From assembly GCA_011799875.1 (NCBI GenBank), contig CM022298.1, forward strand, positions 723,623,673 to 723,687,672: DNA of 64,000 nt, written 5' to 3'. Origin of the DNA: Thinopyrum elongatum (lineage: Eukaryota; Streptophyta; Magnoliopsida; Poales; Poaceae). The notes under the pieces were generated by a model, which did no database searches, was not told the origin of the DNA, and worked only from the letters and a program-made list of their open reading frames with translations. The translations under genes were made by a program, and so were the position numbers. Position 1 is the stretch's first letter. Each line of letters begins with the position of its first letter. This document shows positions 37,801 to 49,907 of the stretch, in pieces.

Positions 37801-38738
37801 ATCAATTTTCATCATTTTCGATTTGGTATGTTTCATGCATTTACTGATTTTTTAGCTAAATGACCCTGAAAAGAAAAGCGCTACAAATGAACTCGAAAAG
37901 GTTGAAAGTTTGGCATTGGTTTCATCATTTCACCCACATAGCATGTTCTAAAAGTTGAGAGAGGGTTATGGCAAAAATGGATGACTCTTGTACAAAATGG
38001 ACATCTCTTTCGAAGTATCAGGGTTTCGACGGAAAACTCATCTGTTACAAAGGGATTTCATTTTTATGAACTTATTGAGTCAAGACTTTTGTGTGTTCAA
38101 AATGCCCATTCAAAGCCAAATCATCAATTTTCAACCCTTTCAACTTATTTGTATTTTTCATGCATGTACGATTTTTTTGAGCTAAAGTGACCTGAAATTG
38201 AAAAAGCACTACAAAGTGAACTCTGAAAAGGTTAAAGTTGGCATGGTATCATCATTTCACCCACATAGCATGCTTTCTAAAAGTTAGAGGGTACGGCAAA
38301 AATGGATGCATCAGGTACAAAATGGACAATCTCTTTCGAAGTATCAGGGTTTCGGACGAAAATACATCTGGTTACAAGGGATTTCAAATTTTTTGAACTT
38401 ATTTGAACTCCAGACTTTTGTGTGTTCAAAATGCACCATTCAAAGCCCCAATCATCAATTTTCAACCCTTTCCGACTTCATTGAATTTTTCATGCATTTA
38501 CTGATTTTTAAGCTAAATGACCATGAAATTGGAAAGCATACAAATGAAACTGAAAAAGGTTGAAAGATTGGCATGGTATCATCATTTCACCCACATAGCA
38601 TGTTCTAAAAAAGTTTGAGAGGCGCTAGAGGGTACGGCAAAAAAACTGGTGCACTTCATGTACAAAATGGGACACTCTTTCGAAGTATCAGGGTTCGGAC
38701 GAAAACGAAAAATCATCTGTTACAAAGGATTTCATTTT
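22801..38738 (+). repeat. Afa satellite, long indel-rich block with recurring monomer series
   Basis: About 48 head-to-tail monomers with both small insertions and deletions. Directly after copy B the order is A, C, D, as after copy A. Private variants identify series also seen in clean sequence. 30,980-32,940 reproduces the units at about 49,913-51,884, including ctcgaag followed by ttagcg near 32,770. 34,260-36,890 reproduces 51,548-54,241. 37,210-38,200 reproduces 50,203-51,211. The D' hallmark (gtcgagag) recurs near 26,818 and 27,789. No non-satellite DNA was seen inside the block. Confidence 0.9.
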
Positions 38739-38763
38739 NNNNNNNNNNNNNNNNNNNNNNNNN
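38739..38763. other. Assembly gap (25 N) at an orientation switch
   Basis: 25 N. Satellite to the left reads on the plus strand and satellite to the right on the minus strand. The last monomers before the gap are unusually damaged, with a local duplication around 38,620. Confidence 0.99.
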
Positions 38764-41700
38764 TGTGAATGATTATACCATGCCAATTTTCACATTTTCA
38801 GAGTTCATTTGTAGTCGCTTTTCAATTTCAGGTCATTTAGCTCAAAAAATCATTAAATGCATGAAAATATCAAATGAAGTCGAAAGGGGTTGAAAATTGA
38901 TGATGTGGCTTTGAATGTGCATTTTGAACACACAAAAGTCTGGATTCAAATAAGTTCAAAAAAATGAAATCCCTTTGTAACAGATGAGTTTTCGTCCGAA
39001 ACCCTGATACTTCGAAAGAGATTGTCCATTTTGTAACGAAGTGCATCCAGCTTTTCCGTAACCCTCTCAACTTTTTAGCACATGCTATGTGGGTGAAATG
39101 ATGATACCATGCCACTTTCTACCTTTTCAGAGTTCATTTGAGTGCTTTTCATTTCAGGGTCATTTAGCTCAAAAAATCATAAATGCATGAAAATCCAAAT
39201 GAAGTCAGAAAGGGTTGAAAATTGATGATGTGGCTTTGAATGGTGCATTTTGAACACACAAAAGTCTGGAGTTCAAATAAGTTCAAAAATATGAAATCCC
39301 TTTGTAACAGATGAGTTTTCGTCCGAAACCCTGATACTTCGAAAGAGATTGTCCATTTTGTACACGAAGTGCATCCAGTTTTTGCCGTAACCCTCTCAAC
39401 TTTTAGACACATGCTATGTGGGTGAAATGATGATACCATGCCAACTTTCAACCTTTTCAGATTTCATTGTAGTGCTTTTCAATTTCAGGGTCATTTAGCT
39501 CAAAAAATCAGTAAATGCATGAAAAATACCAAATGAAGTCAGAAAGGGTTGAAAATTGATGATTGTGGCTTTGAATGGTATTTTTGAACACACAAAAAGT
39601 CTGGAGTTCAAATAAGTTCAAAAAAATGAAATCCCTTTGTAACATGAGTTTTCGTCCGAAACCCGATACTTCGAAAGAGATTGTCCATTTGTACACGAAG
39701 TGCATCCGTTTTGCCGTAACCCTCTCAACTTTTTAGAACATGCTATGTGGGTGAAATGATGATACCATGCCAACTTTCAACCTTTTCAGAGTTCATTTGT
39801 ATGCTTTTTCAATTTCAGGTCATTTAGCTCAAAAAATCAGTAAATGCATGAAAAATACAAAATGAAGTCGAAAAGGGTTAAAATTGATGATGTGGCTTTG
39901 AATGGTTGCATTTTGAACACACAAAAATCTGGAGTTCAAATAAGTTCAAAAAATGAAATCCCTTTGTAACAGATGAGTTTTCGTCCGAAACCCTGATACT
40001 TCGAAGAGATTGTCCATTTTGTACAGAGTGCATCCAGTTTTGCCGTCCCTCTCAACTTTTAGCACATGCTATGTGGGTGAAATGATGATACCATGCCAAC
40101 TTTCAACTTTTCAGAGTTCATTTGTAGTGCTTTTCAATTTCAGGGTCATTTAGCTCAAAAAATCAGTAAATGCATGAAAAATACCAAATGAAGTCGAAAG
40201 GGTTGAAAATTGATGATGTGGCTTTGAATGTGCATTTTGAACACACAAAAGTCTGGAGTTCAATAAGTTCAAAAAATGAAATCCCTTTGTAACAGATGAG
40301 TTTTCGTCCGAAACCCTGATACTTCGAAAGAGATTGTCCATTTTGTACACGAAGTGCATCCAGTTTTTGCCGTAACCCTCTCAACTTTTTAGACATGCTA
40401 TGGGGTGAAATGATGATACCATGCCAACTTTCAACCTTTTCAGAGTTCATTTGTAGTGCTTTTCAATTTCAGGTCATTTAGCTCAAAAAATCAGTAAATG
40501 CATGAAAAATACCAAATGAAGTCAGAAAGGGTTGAAAATTGATGATGTGGCTTTGAATGTGTATTTTGAACACACAAAAAGTCTGAGTTCAAATAAGTTC
40601 AAAAAAATGAAATCCCTTTGTAACAGATGAGTTTTCGTCCGAAACCCTGATACTTCGAAAGAGATTGTCCATTTTGTACACGAAGTGCATCCAGTTTTGC
40701 CGTAACCCTCTCAACTTTTTAGACATGCTATGTGGGTGAAATGATGATACCATGCCACTTTCAACTTTTCAGAGTTCATTTGTAGTCTTTTCAATTTCAG
40801 GTCATTTAGCTAAAAAATCAGTAAATGCATGAAAATACAATGAAGTCAAAAGGGTTAAAATTGATGATGTGGCTTTGAATGTGCATTTTGAACCACAAAA
40901 AGTCGGAGTTCAAATAAGTTCAAAAAAATGAAATCCCTTGTAACAGATGAGTTTTCTGTCCGAAACCCTGATACTTCGAAAGAGATTGTCCATTTTGTAT
41001 ACAAGTGCATCCAGTTTTGCCGTAACCCTCTCAACTTTTTAGCACATGCTATGTGGGTGAAATGATGATACCATGCCACTTTCAACCTTTTCAGAGTTCA
41101 TTTTAGTGCTTTTCAATTCAGGGTCATTTAGCTCAAAAAATCAGTAAATGCAGAAAAATACCAAATGAAGTCAAAAGGGTTGAAAATTGATGATGTGGCT
41201 TTGATGGCATTTTGAACACACAAAAAGTCTGGAGTTCAAATAAGTTCAAAAAATGAAATCCCTTTGTAACAGATGAGTTTTCGTCCGAAACCCTGATACT
41301 TCGAAGAGATTGTCCATTTTGTACACGAAGTGCATCAGCTTTTTCCGTAACCCTCTCAACTTTTTAACACATGCTATGTGGGTGAAAATGATACCATGCC
41401 AACTTTCAACCTTTTCAGAGTTCATTTGTAGTCCTTTTCAATTTCAGGGTCATTTAGCTCAAAAAATCAGTAAATGCATGAAAATATCAATGAAGTCGAA
41501 AGGGTTGAAATGATGATGTGGCTTTGAATGTGCATTTTGAACACAAAAAAGTCTGGAGTTCAAATAAGTTCAAAAAATGAAATCCCTTTGTAACAGATGA
41601 GTTTTCGTCCGAAACCCTGATACTTCGAAAGAGATTGTCCATTTTGTACATGAAGTGCATCCAGTTTTTGCCGTAACCCTCTCAACTTTTTAGAACATGC

Positions 41701-42972
41701 TATGTGGGTGAAATGATGATACCATGCCACTTTCAACCTTTTCAGAGTTCATTTTAGTGCTTTTCAATTTCAGGTCATTTAGCTCAAAAAATCAGTAAAT
41801 GCATGAAAAATACCAAATGAAGTCAGAAAGGGTTGAAAATTGATGATGTGGCTTTGAATGTGCATTTTGACACACAAAAAGTCTGGAGTTCAAATAAGTT
41901 CAAAAAATGAAATCCCTTTGTAACAGATGAGTTTTCGTCCGAAACCCTGATACTTCGAAAGAGATTGTCCATTTTGTACACGAAGTGCATCCAGTTTTTG
42001 CCGTAACCTCTCAACTTTTTAGAACATGCTATGTGGGTGAAATGATGATACCATGCCAACTTTCAACCTTTTCAGAGTTCATTTGTAGTGCTTTTTCAAT
42101 TTCAGGGTCATTTAGCTAAAAAATCAGTAAATGCATAAAAATACAATGAAGTCGGAAAGGGTTGAAAATTGATGATGTGGCTTTGAATGGTGCATTTTGA
42201 ACACACAAAAAGTCTGGAGTTCAAATAAGTTCAAAAAATGAAATCCCTTTGTAACGATGAGTTTTTCGTCCGAACCCTTGATACTTCGAAAGAGATTGTC
42301 CATTTTGTACACGAAGTGCATCCATTTTTGTCCGTAACCCTCTCAAACTTTTTAGAACATGCTATGTGGGGTGAAATGATGATACCATGCCAACTTTCAA
42401 CTTTTCAGAGTTCATTTGTAGTCCTTTTCAATTTCAGGGTCATTTAGCTCAAAAAATCAGTAAATGCATGAAAAATACAAATGAAGTCGAAAGGGTTGAA
42501 AATTATGATGTGGCTTTGAATGGTGCATTTTGAACACACAAAAGTCTGGAGTTCAAATAAGTTCAAAAAATGAAATCCCTTTGTAAAGATGAGTTTTGTC
42601 CGAAACCCTGATACTTCGAAAGAGATTGTCCTTTTTGTAACGAAGTGCATCAGCTTTTCCGTAACCCTCTCAACTTTTTAGCACATGCTATGTGGGTGAA
42701 ATGATGATACCATGCCAACTTTCTAACCTTTTCAGAGTTCATTTGTAGTGCTTTTCAATTTCAGGTCTTTAGCTCAAAAAAATCAGTAAATGCATGAAAA
42801 TACCAAATGAAGTCAGAAAGGGTTGAAAATTGATGATGTGGCTTTGAATGGTGCATTTTGAACACACAAAAAGTCTGGAGTTCAAATAATTCAAAAAATT
42901 GAAATCCCTTTGTAACAGATGAGTTTTCGTCCGAAACCCTGATACTTCGAAAGAGATTGTCCATTTTGTACC
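38764..42972 (-). repeat. Afa satellite in reverse orientation
   Basis: About 12.5 monomers read on the minus strand; cagagttcatttgtagtgc is the reverse complement of the usual gcactacaaatgaactctg. Moderate indel noise. Types are mixed as elsewhere, including units carrying the reverse of catgtgcta and of gtagaaag. The block ends at gagattgtccattttgta, directly against the TG of an LTR. Confidence 0.93.
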
Positions 42973-43940
42973 TGTAACCCCCCGTGGTTACTACAGTATC
43001 CCCTTTTGATTATGCCATTCATCACGTTTAACAAACAGTGCATGATCTCATTTGCATCATAATGCATTCAACTTCTAACTCACAATTCAAATAAAGTTAA
43101 ATGTGAAAATAAAAGTTGTTCCCAACTGGAATAACTAAATGTGCTCTTTTGCAAATATTCCCCTAGCATTTATAAAAATGATTGCAACATTAGTTTGGAA
43201 TTGTAAAATAGCTCGAACAACCTAGACAGCATGCACATAGCAACTATTCACCCCTTTTCATTAAATAAATCCAACCAAAAGATATGGGACGCCAAACCAG
43301 TTCTACAGTGACTAATAAGCACCATATTTATTTGGCTAGTCATATATTTTAACCAAAAGTATTTGAAATCAAAACCAAAGTCAAAACATAAATAAAAAGA
43401 GAAAACAGAAAAGAAAGAAGAACAGAGAAAAGACGCCCTGTGCTGCCTAAGTAGCACAAGTGGCCGGCCCATCCCAATACGCTCGTCCTATTCGTACTGC
43501 TCACAGCCCGGGCTCGCGCGAGCACCTGCGCACGCACGCGCGCCCCACGCCCAGGCCCCCCCTCCCTCTCGTCGACACCCGCTCGCCCGACTGCCGCGTA
43601 TATGACAGCACCCTGACCCCCTGGCTCTCCCTCGCCTCACTCTCCCCTGGACACCCCTCTCCTCTCTCTCAGTGCGTCAGCCATGGCCCGCCGCGTAGCA
43701 CGCGCTGGGCAACCCCTCTCCTCGTCGCGTGAACCGTGCCCGCATGTTCGCCTCCGTCGACTACGCCTCTCCCCCGAGCCCCACTGAGCTAGAACGCGTC
43801 GCTGCGTCGCCGGCGCCGTCATCTTCCAACTTCGGCCGCCGCACGCCATCGCCTACTCCGGCCACTCCGAGCCCCACCCCCCCCGCTTTCCTCCCGACTC
43901 AAGCTTCAAGAGTATCTCCCGGACCCCCCCGGGTTTGGGT

Positions 43941-45528
43941 CAGGACAGGATAACTGGGAGAGGTGTAACCTCGCTGAGGTCTCAGTAATCGTATCTGAGT
44001 CGGCTCCGCTAAGGCCGGCGGGTATACGATAGGTAGAGGACAGACGGAGTAATGGCTGGTGGGATTCGGGGCAGACTGGGACGGGGGGGGTTGTACTATC
44101 CAGCCCTAAGAAAAGCCTGGGATGTCTGGGATTGGGCAGGTGTCGGTTGATTGGGAGGTGGTGGTGTAACTTCCTGATCCTGACCGAGGGCGTGCCGCCG
44201 TGGTTATGACCGGACGTGCGGCGAGACGTGTAGGGGAGACCCGAGACATCTTGCGTTTGGGGCCACGGGCGTGGTTGGGTTTTTCAGGACGCAGGGCGGC
44301 AGCGAGGTGCGGTATTGTCAAGGGCGTTATCAGGCTGCGGGATCGGTTAGGGAGGCCTGGCAGAGGTGGAGTCGCAAACCCGGGGTGATGTTCACCGGTC
44401 GCGTTATGGGGCTACAGGCGGGGACTGGCGCGGGGGAAGTGGACGCTGTAGGGCGGACGGGGGCCCTGGGTCCCGCACCCGCGCAATGTCGAGCTCGCAG
44501 GGAATGATTGTGGCTCCACGAAGATGGGCGCGGGACGTGCGTACTACGACTGGAGGAGGGATGTCTGCTAGTCCCTGTACGACTGGGGGCTTCGAATCGA
44601 ATTGGTGGTGATCAGCCTCGCCCTGGCCGAGTGAGAAGAATGGGCGGCGGGTGTCAGGTGAGGAAGGAAGCTTCGAAAGTCACCAAAAGAGAGTGCTTGG
44701 GGAGTTTGAGGTGTGGCGGGCCTTAACGTGTGGATGGGGGGGTTTAAGGGAACGTGTTGTAAACTCTTGTGGGGGTTTTTGCCCGTAGCGGCGGGAGCGG
44801 GGTGGGTACGAGAGAGTCAAAGGGAGAGTACTGAAAATGATAACATGTATGAGGGTGAAGGGCTTATGGGGCGATTATATTGGGCTCAACGCTTGAAGCG
44901 GGGAATGTGGGCGGGTGGTTCAAGCCAGGAGCCCCTAAAGCGAGGACTAGTAGCGGCGGTTCGGGGATAGGAATGCTGGCAGTTGCTGGCTCACGTGTGC
45001 ATGTCCAGGTAAGAGGACCGCAGGACCGACGATGACCTCAGGGATATACCGCGATGCTGAACGCAAGGTGGACAGCTAGTATGGTGCGTAGGGAGACTGG
45101 CGCTTGGGGACCAGACCTTACCCGGAGGAGGGTACTTCAGAGGACTAGGAGGGTGGATGGGTAAAGATGTTGAGGGAGGAGTAGTGGCGCGTGCATGATT
45201 CGTGGGTAGTTGGTGGGATAGAGGAGGAGGTTGGGAACGAGACCGTTGCTAGGGTCTGCTCGATTCCGCGGGGCTAACCTAGCAACTTGAGGTTTTTTGA
45301 CGAAGTAGAGGAGCTTCGTGGGAAGGCTTAACCCCGGAAACAGGCAGGGGCACCCTGGTGCGACATGACTAAGAGTCAGACAGGGACGAGAAGATCATGC
45401 GCTTTGGATCAGCATCAAGTGGGTAGGGGATTGGCGTGGTCAGAGGGAGTATGTCCCGCGCTGGAGAGGGGCATTCGGTCGATGCTGGGACGCGTATGTA
45501 ATGTTTAGTATGGTGGGAGCGTGTTGCT
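43941..45528 (+). other. G-rich, C-poor block inside the LTR
   Basis: Composition changes abruptly around 43,941 and back around 45,528. The 60 bases from 44,041 contain 28 G and 9 C, while the sequence on both sides is C-rich (cctcccctc runs). There are no repeats, no terminal motifs and no coding signature beyond frames kept open by the skew. It resembles in kind the skewed interruptions at 6,241 and 55,082. The boundaries are approximate, and real LTR sequence is possible. Confidence 0.5.
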
Positions 45529-46323
45529 AGGTCTCCCTCTCTCCTCTCCTCTCCCCTCGCGCTATCGCGTGAGCCTCGTCCCCCTCCCCTCTCCCCGCGC
45601 GCTCTTCATGTGCCCGGACGCGTCTCCCCTCGTTCGCCCGAACGCCCGCCGCCTAGCTCTCGCCTGTGCCTGTCCGGTGACCAACGCCTCGGGCCCGTGC
45701 GCATCGTGCCCCCGCATCGCGCAGGCCACACCTAGCTTCTCCTTTCGCTCCTAGCGCGCCGTAGCCTCTGACGCCCATGCACCACCGCTAACGCCATCGC
45801 GCTGCGGTCATCGCCGGGTCCGTTCCCCCCCCCCTCCCCCCCACCCCCCCCCCTCCCGCGCTCCCCAACCACGCCAACACCACCAAGTGACTCGGCGCTC
45901 TGCCGCCCTTTCGAACGGGCCACGCCACGGCCCGTAGACCCCTGAGGGCGGAAACCCGAGCGCCCGAGCTCGCCACCGCGTCCTGGCACTCGGCGCACTC
46001 CTGGTCGGCCGGTCCGACGTGGCGACGCGGGCCCCACTGCCCAGCCACTGACTCTGGGCCCCACTGGGTCCCGTTTACCTAGTCCCTCTGACTGGGCGCC
46101 CGTGTCTATGAACATGTGGGTCCCGCTCGGTAAACTTTTATTAAATAAATAATCGTTCATAAAAGTAATTAGTGGATTTAAAACACTAATTACCCACTGA
46201 CTTGCTGGGCCCCGCCTGCTAATTATTTAAATAGATTAAGCTAACTCCTGTTTGTTAAATGGGTCACTGACATGTGGGGGCCCCACATATCAGGTTTGAC
46301 CTGGCCCGCACCCCTGTTGACTG

Positions 46324-46352
46324 TGACGTCATCCATGCGTCATCTGACGTCA
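46324..46352 (+). promoter_or_regulatory. Paired TGACGTCA (bZIP/TGA-type) sites in the LTR
   Basis: Two perfect TGACGTCA palindromes at 46,324-46,331 and 46,345-46,352, 21 bp apart start to start, which is about two helical turns. A reversed TGACG core (cgtca) lies between them. TGACG pairs are the binding sites of plant TGA/bZIP factors (as-1-like elements), which respond to stress and salicylate. The location, 270-400 bp upstream of candidate TATA boxes, suits an LTR enhancer. Function is inferred. Confidence 0.55.
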
Positions 46353-46617
46353 CCCTGCTACGTTCTGGATAATTCGAATAATAATATCTGTAATTTCAGA
46401 ATATTGTTTAAACGTTAGAAAATCATTCTTTTAATAACCGTAACTCCGATGAAAATACTTTCTACTCATGAAAGTTTGCTCAGAACGACTAGACGAATTC
46501 CGAGTACGCCCCCGAAACAAATCCCTGGTTTCGTCCGGCACACGTCCCTACTATCCGAACATGCAACATCCCCCTCCGGTTCGTCTATCCGATAACTCCA
46601 AGACCCGGGCAACTATC

Positions 46618-46728
46618 ACCATATATTCTCCGCACGCCTGATACGTATAGTACTGCGTTAGACTCCCCCTAGCACGGCGTACTGCCATGTCATACTTTGT
46701 GTGCTCTCTTTACTGGTATTTATACTGT
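46618..46728 (+). promoter_or_regulatory. Candidate LTR core promoter
   Basis: Two TATA-like stretches lie downstream of the TGACGTCA pair: catatatt near 46,620 and tatttata near 46,718. The second is followed by a pyrimidine-rich run and ctcttgtag. Either could set the transcription start. Sequence alone cannot choose. Confidence 0.3.
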
Positions 46729-48769
46729 TTCCTCCCCTCTTCTCTCTTGTAGACCCTGACACCACGTCGTCCCCGAGACCGACGCAGCTCCGGATCCCGA
46801 AGACACCATAGACGACCTTGCCCTTGCCGCCGAGCAACCAGGCAAGCCCCCCCCTTTGATCATCCCGATTCGCCCATTCTAATTTCCCCCCATGCTTGCA
46901 TTAGGAATGGCTGCTACTACTGCTTTAACCTATTCTGATGCCATGATCCGTTCATTGTAACCTGCTGTTGATATTACCTACATACCTAACTGTTTAGTCC
47001 TAGTCTTGGTAGAACCTATCCGGAACCCCGTATCCCGACTGCCCGCGCTGGATCGTCATGACCCGATCAACCGTGATTGAAGCCAGGCCCGGATCACCGC
47101 ACAATCACCCCCCCCTTAGTTGTAACGACACTGCACGTTACGATCAAGTGCCGAGGGTGAAACCTCATGTAGCACTTCTGATGTAACTCTGTAGAGAGGC
47201 ATTCGATCGTGGTCACGAGGGTGATTTCCTCCTTCTCCACTTCCGATACGCCTTTCTACAACACTCAAGTGTGAACTCATCGAGGTGATTCCTCCTAGGT
47301 TCGCTTGACGGTTTACATCGAGTGGGCCCTCCGTCGAGGTGAACCTCGGATTTCCTTGATGTTATGGACACACGGTTACCTTGTTACTTTACTGCTGAAC
47401 TTGATAGAGACGGTCGGCCCCGAAGGGGACCCGAGGGCTACTTTTACTACAGGACTGAGGGACAGGCGGTACCACCCAGTAGAGGTGGACCTGAGTTCCC
47501 GAAGTCTTTTTACGAGACGGGTTGACCTGGATGTGCCCGAGTGTTGAATACAAAGGCGTGGGCCGGGCATTCAGGCCCTTGCCGCAAGTCCCTCGAGAGC
47601 GTGGCCCGACGGGGTCACATCTTTTCGTGAGTCTCTGCTCGTTACGCAAGCCCCCTAGTCTAGCGATTTGGATATTTCGAATCCGAGCAGGCCTCTGGTC
47701 TTCTGCACTAACCATCACGTGCATCGTATGGGCCGTTCTGCATCGTAGCATCTCCGCAAGCTCGTCAGACTTCCAGTTCAGCATGGCGCACGACGACGCG
47801 GCGCCCTCCTGGTTCCAGGCTTCTCCCGCGCGCAACGACTCGGAGTGCACAGGGCGATGGCCCCAAGACCTCTGAGCGCTTATGATTAGACCGACGGGGA
47901 CCTCTCTGCTGAGGCTATAGGTAGGGTTGCGATTGTCTTTTGGCCGGGCCGGGCATGACCCCCAGGAACGTGTGTCCCGGCCGGATTTAATCGAGCGGTG
48001 TTGGGTAAGTTGGTGCACCCCTGGCAGGGAAGCATTTCTATCGATAGCCGGTCCTACGGTCAGGACCCTCGGAGTTGTATCCTGATTGTACATTTAGAAC
48101 TTGATACCTGTGATGAGACCTGTATTAATATGGCTCTGGGATTTCTTCTCGAGGGAAAAAAGTGATAATGGGATCTCGGACGAGGTTGAAACCGTTATGG
48201 CTCTGGATTGGCTTTCGCGCAGGGAGTCGAGAAAGATCCTCAGATGAAGGTTGATATTATTACTCTACATTTATGGTATTTTTTCTACTCTCTTCTACTG
48301 CTGCAATACCCGCTGAAGATGCTTGTCTTCGATAGGATAGGCCTTCTCTCTATTCTTGCATTTCTGCAGCCCAGTCACATATACAGCCTCCCCTTATAAT
48401 GTTGCACATGTAGTGTAGACCTTCTTGCTGATTACTTCAAGTACTCACGGTTGCTTTCTTTCCTTTTTTCCCCCATATCAGTTCGTCGTTACCAGATGAC
48501 GCGCCGCTGGAGACAGCTACCCCGCCGACGTTCCGACTACTACTATACCCCACGGATGGCTTCTGTACGAGCTGGCTTCACCAGGAGTAGGTTCGGAGGT
48601 TCCAGGCATGAGGCCTGCGCCTTTCGGATCGTAGTGTTTTATTTTGCACCCGCCTTCTAAAGGCCTTTTGTTTCTCTTCATATCTGTACTCAGATAAACT
48701 GATGCTTCTCGCTGACGCTTGTATGCCATCGAGCGATGGTATCGAGCCCTCGAGTCCCTGCTTGGTAAT

Positions 48770-48775
48770 AATAAA
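48770..48775 (+). terminator. Poly(A) signal in LTR
   Basis: aataaa at 48,770, about 115 bp before the LTR end, in the expected place for polyadenylation of the element's transcript. Copy A has aatataaa at the equivalent position. Confidence 0.5.
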
Positions 48776-48892
48776 GCTTTATACGTTATTATGTTTTAGA
48801 GTTGTGTTGTGATCTCTTCCCGTGGTCCTTAGGCTTGATCGTGTGCATTTGCGTGTATGAATTAGTGCACTATCGGGCCGTGGGCGCACAAG

Positions 48893-48907
48893 TTGGTATC
48901 GAGAGGC
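48893..48907 (+). promoter_or_regulatory. Damaged primer-binding site of element C
   Basis: tggtatcgagaggcc corresponds to tggtatcagagcc of copies A and B with small indels. It lies two bases after the LTR end, confirming the 5' LTR and the plus orientation. Confidence 0.75.
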
Positions 48908-49336
48908 CGGACTCTGTAGGAACCCCTTTCCAAACTCCTGGCCGAAGTTGAAGTCTAACCGAAAACTGTTTTACTAACTTGGCGTGTGGCTTACGGGCCC
49001 CACGTCGCCATTGGGTGGTATTAGGATCTTTACTCCTCGACCTTTACTCTGGGACTCTCCTCTCTTCTATTCGGGTTAAATGATTTTACTAACTCCAACA
49101 TTAGGCTCTCGTGATCACATCCACCCGGAGTTTCTGAAAATCCCCCCTTGCTTCAAGATTGTGGGCCCCGTTTCTGCTACAGGATCCTCTATCGAGGGCA
49201 TCCCCCTGTGTTGTCACTTGCAGATTCCTCCTCCGTCCGTTTCTCCGACGTTGATTTAGCCTTTGCTATTTCTCGTTCGTCTTCCTTCCGCGTGCCTGCC
49301 GCCGCCTAGTTGTCTAGCCTTCTCTTTCAGCGTCGA
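48908..49336 (+). other. Retrotransposon leader of element C
   Basis: Non-coding. The first ~215 bp match the leader of copy A with indels (ctttactctgggactct, ccacccggag). The rest differs and ends in ctctttcagcgtcga before the gag start codon. No other feature seen. Confidence 0.65.
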
Positions 49337-49907
49337 ATGCCGGTTCGTAACCGAGGCCGTGTGAATTTAAATGTCTGGTGTGATTAAGATGTAGTATCTA
49401 TCGCACTTCTCTGTCTTGCGTGGTACTTCATAATAATTCCATACACCTGCAAGGTTTTACTTGCTAAACGCCCCTGTTTGATTTGGCAAGGATGGCTTAC
49501 GTCCTCCACCTCCACCTTATTTGCCGCAATGATGCACCTTTGAACTCAACCTTCAGTTTTAGACCAGCAGTATTGGCTCAGTTCCCCAACTCATAATGCT
49601 CAACACAGTCTTCTCCATACGCTGCCAGAATTTGTGCGCCTCAATCCGCCACTTTTCGCAGCTCTACTGATCCATGGATGCTGCTGAATTTTGCTCCCGT
49701 GACATTGCCTTTCAGTTGAAGTCGGCCATGTTTACCCCTGACAGTTACGTCACCTATGCGACGTATCACCTGCGGGGATCAGCTGCTCAATGGTGGGAAG
49801 CCACAAGGGTATGTTGCCTGCTAAAATCTGTAACCACTTGGCGGAATTTCAGTCGCTTCGTGCACGGTACATCCTCGAAGGTCTGATCGCCAGAAGAAGC
49901 AGGAGTT
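49337..49907 (+). pseudogene. gag remnant of element C, frameshifted and truncated
   Basis: gag encodes the capsid and nucleocapsid of the retrotransposon particle. The likely start is the atg at 49,337 (MPVRNRGRVN), but the frame hits a stop after about 16 codons. Downstream pieces are clearly gag: a proline run around 49,500, then EFVRLNPPLF at about 49,627, and from 49,674 a retrotransposon gag core (DAAEFCSRDIAFQLKS, TYHLRGSAAQWWEA, with the WW pair at 49,791-49,796). A one-base loss just after WWEA near 49,800 shifts the frame, and HKGMLP...NHLAEFQSLRARYI continues in the next one. A further shift follows near 49,880. The sequence stops at ttccgcaa and joins satellite at cacccacatag. No zinc knuckle, protease or polymerase follows. 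The damage is of the indel type, so some may be read error; the truncation is structural. Confidence 0.82.

Larger units (their letters stand above)
42973..48890 (+). repeat. Complete gypsy LTR (about 5.9 kb as assembled)
   Basis: It starts tgtaacccccc and ends gtgggcgcaca; in copy A the same end reads gggggcgtcaca. These ends form an imperfect terminal inverted repeat. Contents in order: AT-rich start (to 43,440), GC-rich stretch (43,450-43,940), skewed G-rich block (43,941-45,528), GC-rich stretch with C runs (45,529-46,100), AT-rich part with paired TGACGTCA (46,110-46,500), possible promoter (46,600-46,760) and a long non-coding remainder with a poly(A) signal. Without the skewed block it would be about 4.3 kb, long but within the range known for grass gypsy LTRs. 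Apparent open frames inside, including one on the minus strand at 47,389-48,093, show no recognisable domain. Confidence 0.75.
42973..49907 (+). mobile_element. Ty3/gypsy retrotransposon, 5' LTR to partial gag (element C)
   Basis: A 5' LTR with TG start and CA end, a primer-binding site, a leader and the first part of gag, after which the element stops against satellite. Protease, reverse transcriptase, integrase and the 3' LTR are absent. The last 350 bp of the LTR and parts of the leader match copies A and B, but the leader near the gag start differs, so C is a relative and not the parent. Satellite on the left is in reverse orientation and on the right in forward orientation. Many small indels suggest long-read sequence. 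Confidence 0.85.

Noticed and set aside
43460..43953. GC-rich stretch with Pro/Ser-rich open frames, at first resembling a plant gene's first exon
   Set aside because: It lies inside the LTR between its TG start and CA end, no splice structure or domain is visible, and the reading frames follow base composition.
45826..45861. C runs near 45,830-45,860 as a possible regulatory or quadruplex-forming element
   Set aside because: They lie in noisy sequence where homopolymer lengths are unreliable, so no structural claim is safe.
47389..48093. 234-codon minus-strand open frame
   Set aside because: It sits inside the LTR, opposite to the element's direction, with no recognisable domain; it most likely follows from GC-rich composition.
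42973..49907. Complete retrotransposon with two LTRs
   Set aside because: Only one complete LTR is present. Reverse transcriptase, integrase and the 3' LTR are missing, and no target-site duplication can be tested.
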